From contig CALEWF010000135.1 in the NCBI GenBank assembly GCA_937925455.1, forward strand, positions 1 to 5,908: a stretch of 5,908 bases of DNA, given 5' to 3'. Source of the DNA: an uncultured Flavobacteriales bacterium (GTDB taxonomy: Bacteria > Bacteroidota > Bacteroidia > CAIKAF01). The first letter of the stretch is position 1. Each line of letters opens with the position of its first letter. The notes beneath the pieces were generated by a model. That model was not told the origin of the DNA. It saw only the letters and a program-made list of their open reading frames with translations, and did not search any database. Positions 1 through 4,859 of the stretch are shown piece by piece. Both the position numbers and the translations under genes were made by a program.

Positions 1-27
1 TGTGAGGCTTTCAAACTTTTTCTCCAT
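1..27 (-). CDS. Possible 5' end of a minus-strand gene, cut by the window edge
   Basis: Reading the minus strand, an ATG at 27-25 opens nine codons (MEKKFESLT) that run off the left edge without a stop. The Lys/Glu-rich start resembles many bacterial N-termini, and the A-rich leader before it (AAAAATAAGAACA) is of the kind that precedes genes in this window. No Shine-Dalgarno or clear promoter is visible. Twenty-seven bases are too few to identify a product or to prove coding. If real, it lies on the same strand as the Nudix gene, separated from it by the repeat-rich gap. Confidence 0.28.
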
Positions 28-102
28 TGTTCTTATTTTTGGGGATCTAATTTATTGAATTTTATTGTATTTTCTAAATGCCTAATTCAAAAAAATTAAA
101 TC

Positions 103-188
103 ATAGCACACCGATGCACACGGATGCAATAGATGAACGCAGATTCCCTCCGTGCCAATACGTCCTATCCGTGTGATCCGTGTGCTAT
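103..188. repeat. Palindromic repeat element made of 9-bp units (ATCCGTGTG)
   Basis: The right arm (167-188) is ATCCGTGTG repeated twice without a gap (167-175, 176-184) and followed by CTAT. The left arm (103-125) is its reverse complement with two changes: ATAG, CACACCGAT, one extra G, CACACGGAT. The arms could pair over about 20 bases around a 41-base centre (126-166). A further copy with one change, ATCCGTCTG, lies at 207-215. Short repeats of similar design are, from general knowledge, scattered through intergenic regions of many Bacteroidota genomes. No function or mobility can be shown from one copy. Confidence 0.65.
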
Positions 189-193
189 TTATT

Positions 194-214
194 AGACTGG
201 ATTTTTATCCGTCT
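194..214. repeat. Small hairpin with TTTT loop
   Basis: AGACTGGAT (194-202) and ATCCGTCT (207-214) are complementary apart from one bulged T, around a TTTT loop (203-206). It carries a variant of the 9-bp unit of the neighbouring element. It lacks a downstream T-run on either strand, so it is not a convincing intrinsic terminator. Confidence 0.5.
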
Positions 215-250
215 GTGGGTTAATTCAAAATTTTCATGGAAATTTGGAAT

Positions 251-300
251 ACGCAATACGTCCGGGGATGATGAATGCGCCGCGAAATTTCACGTTGCGT
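251..300. repeat. Imperfect inverted repeat, with a word shared with the upstream element
   Basis: ACGCAATACGT (251-261) and ACGTTGCGT (292-300) are reverse complements apart from two extra bases (TA) in the left arm, and the centre is 30 bases. The ten bases CAATACGTCC at 254-263 also occur at 156-165, inside the centre of the 103-188 element. This suggests the two repeat blocks are related or that one is a degenerate copy. Confidence 0.4.
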
Positions 301-334
301 TGGGATTTTAATTTTTAAATCTTTCTTGATGTGC

Positions 335-883
335 TTACTTAAGTTCACCATATTTTAACCAATAGCGCATTAACCCGATCATCGATAACGAATCAGTAAT
401 TTCATTTTTTAGCACCATGTTTACGGCTTCCTGGATGGGAATTTTTCTAACCACAAGCTGTTCGGTTTCATCTGGTTGAGATTGAGTAAAATGTAGGTCC
501 CTGGCCACATAAATCATTCCCAACTCATCGGTTACCGAATTACTAGTATGCAACGTGGTAAGTAACTCCCATTGCGCTGCCTTAATGCCGGCTTCTTCTA
601 ATAATTCTCTTTTGGCAGACTCCAACGGGTCAATGCCAATTTCCCCACCGCCTTCAATAATTTCCCAACTGTATTGATTAAGCGGATAACGATATTGCCC
701 AACAATCCAGGTATTCCCCTCTTCGTCCACTGGAATAATACCAATGGCAATATTCTTAAAATGTACGGTACCATAAATGCCTGCTTTACCCGATGGATTG
801 ATTACTTGATGTTCTTCCACACGAATCCATGGGTTTTCGTACTTAAAATGCTTGGAAATAGTTTTCCAGGGATTTTTTTGCAT
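335..883 (-). CDS. Nudix hydrolase, ADP-ribose/ADP-sugar pyrophosphatase-like
   Basis: A 182-aa cytosolic protein with one Nudix domain, a family that splits nucleoside diphosphates linked to another group (NDP-X to NMP plus P-X). The Nudix box spans residues 78-100: G78, R92-E93, E96-E97 and G99 are in place, and the REXXEE metal-binding core is intact. The first glutamate of the GX5EX7REUXEEXGU signature is isoleucine (I84). The N-terminal strand region (about 14-60) and the SVTDE segment (116-120) after the box resemble ADP-ribose pyrophosphatases of the NudF kind, so an ADP-sugar substrate is likely but inferred. The start (ATG at 883) gives a normal length and has no Shine-Dalgarno sequence. 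It lies only about ten bases past the floA terminator, so expression needs read-through or a promoter not obvious here. Confidence 0.88.
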   Translation of the reverse strand: MQKNPWKTISKHFKYENPWIRVEEHQVINPSGKAGIYGTVHFKNIAIGIIPVDEEGNTWIVGQYRYPLNQYSWEIIEGGGEIGIDPLESAKRELLEEAGIKAAQWELLTTLHTSNSVTDELGMIYVARDLHFTQSQPDETEQLVVRKIPIQEAVNMVLKNEITDSLSMIGLMRYWLKYGELK

Positions 884-892
884 GATATCGAG

Positions 893-923
893 AAAATAAA
901 AATCCCTGCCCGAGGGCAGGGAT
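893..923 (-). terminator. Intrinsic terminator after floA
   Basis: A GC-rich stem of ATCCCTGCCC (902-911) and GGGCAGGGAT (914-923) forms 9-10 perfect pairs with a very short loop. Read on the minus strand it is followed at once by TTTTATTTT (901-893). It begins 17 bases beyond the floA stop codon, which suits termination of the nfeD-floA transcript. The plus-strand side lacks a T-run, so it is directional. Confidence 0.85.
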
Positions 924-940
924 AATCTTAATCAATTAAT

Positions 941-1945
941 CTATTCTGATTTAGAATCATTCGGTTTAGCGGTACTTCCGGGCTTAGCGATAGATTCACG
1001 CATGGTTGTATCTGCCTGAATATTTTGCATTTTGTAATAATCCATAATACCCAGATTACCATTACGAAAAGCTTCAGCCATAGCCTTTGGAATCTCAGCC
1101 TCGGCTTCAATTACTTTGGCACGGGCTTCCTGCGCCCGGGCTTTCATTTCTTGTTCTAATGCAATGGCCATGGCCCTACGTTCTTCAGCTTTTGCCTGTG
1201 CTATATTTTTGTCTGCCAATGCTTGATCCATTTGCAACTGTGCACCAATGTTCTTACCTACATCCACATCTGCAATGTCAATGGATAAAATTTCAAATGC
1301 AGTTCCGGCATCCAATCCTTTAGCAAGTACTGTTTTCGAAATCATATCCGGATTTTCAAGCACTTCTTTATGATTGGCTGAAGAACCAATAGATGATACA
1401 ACCCCTTCTCCAATACGAGCAATGATAGTTTCCTCTCCGGCACCACCTACTAACCGACGTATATTGGCACGAACAGTTACCCGGGCTTTAGCAATAAGCT
1501 GAATACCGTCTTTAGCTACCGCAGCAATAGGCGGTGTATTTATTACTTTAGGGTTAACTGATAATTGTACCGCTTCAAACACATCGCGACCTGCCAAGTC
1601 AATAGCAGTAGCAGTTTTAAAATCTAAATCAATATTGGCTTTATCGGCAGAAATCAAAGCATTAATTACCGGAATTACCCGCCCGCCGGCCAGATAATGT
1701 GCTTCCAAATCATCTCTTTTGATCGATAGGCCGGCTTTGGTAGCAGTTACCATAGCCTTTACAATGATTCCGGGCGGAACTTTACGAATGCGCATAAAAG
1801 CAAGCTGAAACAAGTTAATCCGAACTCCTGCAAATTGGGCCGAAATCCATAGACCAAAGGGCAAGAAGTAAAAGAAAATTAAAAAAAACAGAATTACACC
1901 TACGGCAATTCCTCCAAGCAAATACAAGGGTGCAGCATCATTCAT
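941..1945 (-). CDS. floA: Flotillin-like protein FloA (SPFH family)
   Basis: A 334-aa membrane-anchored scaffold protein, close to the usual length for bacterial FloA (formerly YqfA). Residues 8-30 form one hydrophobic membrane segment ending in a Phe/Leu-rich re-entrant-like stretch. About 35-225 is the SPFH/band-7 core, containing the FloA-like segments RIRKVPPG (52-59) and AGGRVIPVINA (86-96). About 235-292 is an Ala/Glu/Lys-rich coiled coil (AKAEERRAMAIALEQEMKAR at 251-270, then EAEAEIPKAMAEAF) typical of flotillin oligomerisation. The tail (315-334) is polar and probably disordered. Known FloA proteins assemble into membrane foci and affect local fluidity and the stability of membrane complexes; that role here is inferred. 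The ATG at 1945 lies six bases after the nfeD stop, which fits co-transcription and coupled translation, and a strong terminator follows the gene. Confidence 0.95.
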   Translation of the reverse strand: MNDAAPLYLLGGIAVGVILFFLIFFYFLPFGLWISAQFAGVRINLFQLAFMRIRKVPPGIIVKAMVTATKAGLSIKRDDLEAHYLAGGRVIPVINALISADKANIDLDFKTATAIDLAGRDVFEAVQLSVNPKVINTPPIAAVAKDGIQLIAKARVTVRANIRRLVGGAGEETIIARIGEGVVSSIGSSANHKEVLENPDMISKTVLAKGLDAGTAFEILSIDIADVDVGKNIGAQLQMDQALADKNIAQAKAEERRAMAIALEQEMKARAQEARAKVIEAEAEIPKAMAEAFRNGNLGIMDYYKMQNIQADTTMRESIAKPGSTAKPNDSKSE

Positions 1946-1951
1946 GGTTGT

Positions 1952-2419
1952 TTATGTTATAGGTTTTACAATAATTTTTTTATCCTGTATTTTATGAATC
2001 ATAATCGGAGTATTTTCATGAATCAAATCACCATAAGAATACACTTCTTCAATACGGCCGTTTTCAAATTCCGCCTTACCAATGGGGGCACAACGGGTAA
2101 TAGTTTTTCCTTTATCTCCAATATTAAAGCCTGTTGCCTCAGCAGGTGCCTTACTATCAATGAATGATTTTACAGCAAATATTTGCCAGGTATTTGATTT
2201 GAATCCGAGAAATCCTAAAATCGCTACCAGTAATAAGGTAATGCCCAATACTACTAAACCTCCGGTACGTCCCAGCGAATAAAAAGCTCCCACTACTCCT
2301 GCTATTACCAGTAAAATTCCTGCTATACCAATAAATGTACTTCCCGGAACAAAAAATATTTCGGCTAAAATTACTAGCAATCCTATAGCAATAAGAAGAA
2401 GTATGGTAGTAAATGTCAT
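1952..2419 (-). CDS. NfeD-family membrane protein (short form)
   Basis: A 155-aa protein with three hydrophobic segments (about 3-24, 28-48, 53-73), a short polar linker, and a C-terminal beta-rich domain (about 97-155) with the NfeD OB-fold pattern: a GDKGKT turn, a G-K-A-E-F strand, then the glycine/isoleucine-rich end KIIVKPI. It has no ClpP-like serine protease domain, so it belongs to the short NfeD type. Short NfeD proteins are commonly encoded next to a flotillin, as here, and are thought to act with it in membrane microdomains; the partnership is inferred from gene order. The start (ATG at 2419) places a complete first membrane helix at the N-terminus. A promoter-like element ends seven bases upstream. 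Confidence 0.92.
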   Translation of the reverse strand: MTFTTILLLIAIGLLVILAEIFFVPGSTFIGIAGILLVIAGVVGAFYSLGRTGGLVVLGITLLLVAILGFLGFKSNTWQIFAVKSFIDSKAPAEATGFNIGDKGKTITRCAPIGKAEFENGRIEEVYSYGDLIHENTPIMIHKIQDKKIIVKPIT

Positions 2420-2426
2420 AGTTCTA

Positions 2427-2457
2427 CAAAGGTAAAAGAATAAGTGAGAATATAAAG
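2427..2457 (-). promoter_or_regulatory. Bacteroidota-type promoter for nfeD-floA
   Basis: On the minus strand TACCTTTG (2434-2427) matches the Bacteroidota -7 consensus TAnnTTTG at every fixed position. Nineteen bases upstream is TTT (in ACTTT), a two-of-three match to the -33 TTG. It lies in the 51-base gap between clpS and nfeD. The G of TTTG is only seven bases from the nfeD ATG, so the transcript would begin with almost no leader. Confidence 0.55.
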
Positions 2458-2470
2458 TTTAGGAGTATTA

Positions 2471-2767
2471 TTATTCTACGGTTGCCGTAAGACCGCGATG
2501 TTGCAATATTTTACAGAGCTTTTCCATCTCTTTTTCGCTACCATGTTTCACCTGGCATTTACCTTTAAAATGAACAATGTATGCACATTGTTCAGCCTGT
2601 TCGGCAGAATGCCCACAAACTTCCATCAATGTTTGTATTACCCAATCAAATGTATTATAATCATCGTTATGCAATATGAGTTTTTTTACTTCCAACTCTT
2701 CTAACAAGATGGAAATATCTTCTTGTACATCTACCTCATGAGAAAAATTGATAGCATTAAAAATCAT
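2471..2767 (-). CDS. clpS: ATP-dependent Clp protease adaptor ClpS
   Basis: A 98-aa cytosolic adaptor that delivers proteins with destabilising N-terminal residues (N-degrons) to a ClpA/ClpC unfoldase for degradation by ClpP. The diagnostic HNDDYNTFDWV segment is at 33-43, with N34, D35 and D36 as the N-degron amino-group contacts. H66 in VHFKGK (65-70) is the matching pocket histidine; these residues fall at the same numbers as in E. coli ClpS as I recall it. Residue 40, which helps gate the pocket, is Phe where E. coli has Met, and residue 62 is Ala where E. coli has Met. The N-terminal 25 residues are a variable extension that in known ClpS proteins contacts the unfoldase. Length is normal. 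It is divergent from the reductase gene and 51 bases ahead of nfeD. Confidence 0.95.
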   Translation of the reverse strand: MIFNAINFSHEVDVQEDISILLEELEVKKLILHNDDYNTFDWVIQTLMEVCGHSAEQAEQCAYIVHFKGKCQVKHGSEKEMEKLCKILQHRGLTATVE

Positions 2768-2788
2768 ATTCCATAAATTTTACTCTTA

Positions 2789-2819
2789 CAAAATTCGCAT
2801 TTTTTCATTGACTTTACAA
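2789..2819 (-). promoter_or_regulatory. Candidate promoter for clpS
   Basis: On the minus strand TTG (2819-2817) is followed after 20 bases by GAATTTTG (2796-2789), which matches TAnnTTTG at five of six fixed positions. The element ends 21 bases before the clpS ATG, giving a short but ordinary leader. It is a plausible Bacteroidota -33/-7 pair; motifs this short also arise by chance in AT-rich DNA. Confidence 0.35.
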
Positions 2820-2860
2820 GCCTTTATAGATTATTAACGCGAAACATCGAAATGGATTTC

Positions 2861-2895
2861 TTGAAGTACTGAAAAGAAAAAATCATGTACCTTCA
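2861..2895 (+). promoter_or_regulatory. Candidate promoter for the AASS-like reductase gene
   Basis: TACCTTCA (2888-2895) resembles the TAnnTTTG -7 element, with the TT of its core present and the last two positions off. TTG (2861-2863) lies 24 bases upstream, longer than the usual 17-23. The predicted start of transcription would fall some 15 bases before the ATG at 2916. This is a weak match kept because it is the best in the right half of the divergent gap. Confidence 0.28.
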
Positions 2896-2915
2896 TGGCT
2901 TAAATTTTTAATCTC

Positions 2916-4118
2916 ATGAAAATTGGTATCATTCGTGAACGCAAATCCCCGCCTGACTTTAGGGTTCCACTTACGCCGGCACAATGCGAATCATTATTAA
3001 TAAAATATCCACAATTAAAAATTGTAGTTGAAAGTTATCCGAAACGGTGCTTTACTGACCAGGAATATGAAAAGCACCATATCCCGGTAGTAAACCATTT
3101 AACGGATTGTGATGTAATATTGGGGGTAAAAGAGGTTCCCGTTGATGCGTTGATTGAAAATAAAACTTATGTATTTTTTTCGCATACCATCAAAAAACAA
3201 GAACATAACCGTAAACTATTACAAGCCATTTTGAAAAAAAACATTCGACTCATTGATTACGAGTGTCTCAAATACCCTAACGATGGAAGAATTATAGGAT
3301 TTGGGCGTTACGCAGGCATTGTTGGAGCCTATAATGCATTCAGAGGGTGGGGAATCCGCACCCAAACATTTTTATTAAAACCAGCCCATGAATGCTTTGA
3401 CCGTAAAGAATTAGAAAATGAACTAAAAAAAGTTAAACTATCTCCCATCAAAATTCTCTTAACCGGAGCGGGGAAAGTAGGAAATGGTGCCAAAGAAATT
3501 TTAAATGTACTGGATATTCGTGAAGTTCCTTGGCAAGATTATATCAACCAATTATACCAAGAGCCTGTTTACACCCAAGTAGAATTTCCGGTTTATAATC
3601 GAAGAAAAGACGGGACTGAATTTTCTGAAACAGATTTTTTTAATCATCCGGAATTATTTGAAAGTGATTTTGCAAAATTTTTACCTCATACTGACCTCTA
3701 CATTGCTGGTCATTTTTGGTCGCCCCAATCGCCTCGTTTTTTCACTCGGGAAGAATTGGCAAGTCCTTCCTGTAAAATACAACTAATAGCTGACATAAGT
3801 TGTGATATTGATGGACCTATTCCCAGTACTATTCGAGCATCTACCATTGCAGAGCCATTTTATGGATATCATCCTCAAACAGGGCAAGAAAAAGCTGCTT
3901 TTGATAAAGATTCAATTACGGTAATGGCAGTAGATAACTTACCCTGTGAATTACCACGTGATGCGTCTGAAGATTTTGGAAATACATTATCCAAAAATAT
4001 TCTTCCATTATTGATAGACGGCGATAAAGACCAAATTATAGAAAAAGCTACCATTGCTGAAAATGGACAGCTAACACGCTATTTTGCCTATCTTCAGGAT
4101 TATGTTGATGGGAAATAA
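2916..4118 (+). CDS. Lysine-ketoglutarate reductase-like protein (saccharopine dehydrogenase, lysine-forming family)
   Basis: A 400-aa cytosolic oxidoreductase of the AlaDH/PNT-like fold. It resembles the N-terminal half of the animal and plant bifunctional enzyme AASS (LKR/SDH), which joins lysine to 2-oxoglutarate to make saccharopine. Features seen: RVPLTP (16-21), GVKEVP (70-75) with the catalytic-type Lys K72, YVFFSHTIKKQE (85-96) with the catalytic-type His H90, RLIDYE (111-116), a dinucleotide-binding turn GAGKVGNG (184-191), ADISCDIDGPI (292-302), and AVDNLPCELPRDAS (338-351). Segments 85-116 and 292-351 look closer to AASS than to yeast Lys1, from memory rather than an alignment. The second AASS half (saccharopine to glutamate and aminoadipate semialdehyde) is absent from the window. 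The start ATG gives the canonical MKIGIIRE strand. A saccharopine role in lysine breakdown is likely but inferred; database labels such as alanine dehydrogenase are possible. Confidence 0.85.
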   Translation: MKIGIIRERKSPPDFRVPLTPAQCESLLIKYPQLKIVVESYPKRCFTDQEYEKHHIPVVNHLTDCDVILGVKEVPVDALIENKTYVFFSHTIKKQEHNRKLLQAILKKNIRLIDYECLKYPNDGRIIGFGRYAGIVGAYNAFRGWGIRTQTFLLKPAHECFDRKELENELKKVKLSPIKILLTGAGKVGNGAKEILNVLDIREVPWQDYINQLYQEPVYTQVEFPVYNRRKDGTEFSETDFFNHPELFESDFAKFLPHTDLYIAGHFWSPQSPRFFTREELASPSCKIQLIADISCDIDGPIPSTIRASTIAEPFYGYHPQTGQEKAAFDKDSITVMAVDNLPCELPRDASEDFGNTLSKNILPLLIDGDKDQIIEKATIAENGQLTRYFAYLQDYVDGK

Positions 4119-4145
4119 AAAAGGACGGTGTTATTTCCGGCCTTT
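4112..4145 (-). terminator. Terminator hairpin between convergent genes, oriented for crtYcd
   Basis: AAAGGACGG (4120-4128) and CCGGCCTTT (4137-4145) pair over nine positions with one mismatch (4125/4140), around an eight-base loop. Read on the minus strand, downstream of the crtYcd stop, the stem runs into TTTTTTATTTCC, a good U-tract that overlaps the stop codon of the convergent reductase gene. On the plus strand the stem ends with only three Ts, so it may work weakly for that gene too. Confidence 0.7.
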
Positions 4146-4164
4146 ACTCACTTTATAGTTTAAT

Positions 4165-4854
4165 CTATTTATTTCTTTTGTATCTATACAATGGAAGTCC
4201 TTCGTACACCGATACTATAATGATGAGTTTTAGCATGGAATAAAAAGCATCTTCAAAAGGCACAGTGCCAATTCTTATTCCCATGTTTTCAGCATTGTTA
4301 TAAATCACCACGGGCAGGGATGTTAAATAGCCATTTATGATAAAAAAAGGAATCAAGTGAATAAGCCACATAAAATAAAAATAACCTAAAAAGCGGGTTT
4401 TAAAAACTAAATAATGTAACAACAATACAATTCCTAAAGACAAAAATGTAACAGCAGTGTACCAATGCTGTATGTAAATAATGCCTATTACTAAAAATGC
4501 CGGAATTGCCGAATAAGTAATCCATCGGGCTACCGGTTGAAAAAAATCGGGGAAGTATGCTTTTAAACAATCATAAATAAATATGCAAGCATAAGGTATA
4601 GCAAGAAAAAACAGCCATTCTTCTACCGGCAAGCTACCCAAGTAATAACCTAAAAGATATTTAGGATTAAAAGACCAAATACCCATTTGGGTAAAAAATT
4701 CATCCCACACAATAAATATCAAGGCATTGATGGCAAGTGCTGGGAATAAAAATTTCCAACGTTTATAGAAGTGAACTTTTTTATCGAATGAAAAAACTAA
4801 TGGAAAAGAAATGGAAACCCAATCAAGAACCAGGTATGTGTACCGTGGATCCAT
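4165..4854 (-). CDS. crtYcd: Lycopene cyclase, CrtYcd type (two fused cyclase domains)
   Basis: A 229-aa integral membrane protein with about seven hydrophobic segments (near 5-22, 33-50, 76-95, 114-130, 133-150, 157-176, 203-219). The first half carries W50-D51 and PVEEW (76-80), the conserved acidic motif of the CrtYc/CarR-type cyclase domain. The second half carries NNAENMGIRIGTVPFED (186-202), with the matching PxED motif of the CrtYd half. Both halves are therefore in one chain, unlike the separate crtYc/crtYd genes of many actinobacteria. This family closes the ends of lycopene to make beta-ionone rings, giving beta-carotene. The ATG at 4854 lies five bases after the crtB stop, so translation is probably coupled. 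The family has no similarity to FAD-dependent CrtY. Whether it closes one or both ends cannot be read from sequence. Confidence 0.9.
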   Translation of the reverse strand: MDPRYTYLVLDWVSISFPLVFSFDKKVHFYKRWKFLFPALAINALIFIVWDEFFTQMGIWSFNPKYLLGYYLGSLPVEEWLFFLAIPYACIFIYDCLKAYFPDFFQPVARWITYSAIPAFLVIGIIYIQHWYTAVTFLSLGIVLLLHYLVFKTRFLGYFYFMWLIHLIPFFIINGYLTSLPVVIYNNAENMGIRIGTVPFEDAFYSMLKLIIIVSVYEGLPLYRYKRNK

Positions 4855-4859
4855 TGCTA

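Larger units (their letters stand above)
83..230. repeat. 10-bp direct repeats (TAATTCAAAA) flanking the palindromic patch
   Basis: TAATTCAAAA occurs at 83-92 and again at 221-230, bracketing the palindromic element and the following hairpin. This could be a target-site duplication left by insertion of the bracketed segment (93-220). The word is AT-rich in AT-rich sequence, so chance is a serious alternative. Confidence 0.25.
28..334. other. Intergenic region with decayed palindromic repeats and no recognisable gene
   Basis: About 300 bases without a convincing reading frame on either strand. The outer parts (28-100 and about 301-334) are plain AT-rich sequence. The centre is more GC-rich and consists of inverted repeats: a paired-arm element (103-188), a short hairpin (194-214) and a looser inverted repeat (251-300). 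I see no tRNA-like cloverleaf and no transposase remnant. As the Nudix gene reads leftward into this region, one of the hairpins may help end its transcript, but none is followed by a proper U-tract on that strand. Confidence 0.6.

Noticed and set aside
1..99. Plus-strand frame open from the left edge to about 99, possibly the end of a gene
   Set aside because: Its translation is rich in Phe, Leu, Asn and Cys with no motif, as expected from AT-rich non-coding sequence.
103..215. CRISPR array
   Set aside because: The 9-bp units are far too short, occur in both orientations, and lack regular spacers.
674..925. Plus-strand open frame of 83 codons opposite the Nudix gene
   Set aside because: It lies antisense to a well-supported Nudix domain, has no recognisable motif, and runs through the terminator hairpin. 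It is a shadow frame.
1087..1323. Plus-strand open frame opposite floA
   Set aside because: Its composition is odd (Leu/Pro/Gln-rich) and mirrors the Ala/Glu-rich coiled coil of FloA on the other strand; no motif.
2082..2282. Plus-strand open frame opposite nfeD
   Set aside because: Fully inside nfeD on the opposite strand, with no motif or initiation signal.
2498..2704. Plus-strand Phe/Cys-rich open frame opposite clpS
   Set aside because: The conserved ClpS residues on the minus strand explain the sequence; the hydrophobic plus-strand peptide is a by-product.
2885..2911. Tiny upstream frames (ATG at 2885 and at 2895) before the reductase gene, a possible leader peptide
   Set aside because: The longer has eight codons (MYLHGLNF) and the other two. 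The candidate promoter element overlaps them, so they would not be transcribed in full, and there are no regulatory codon runs.
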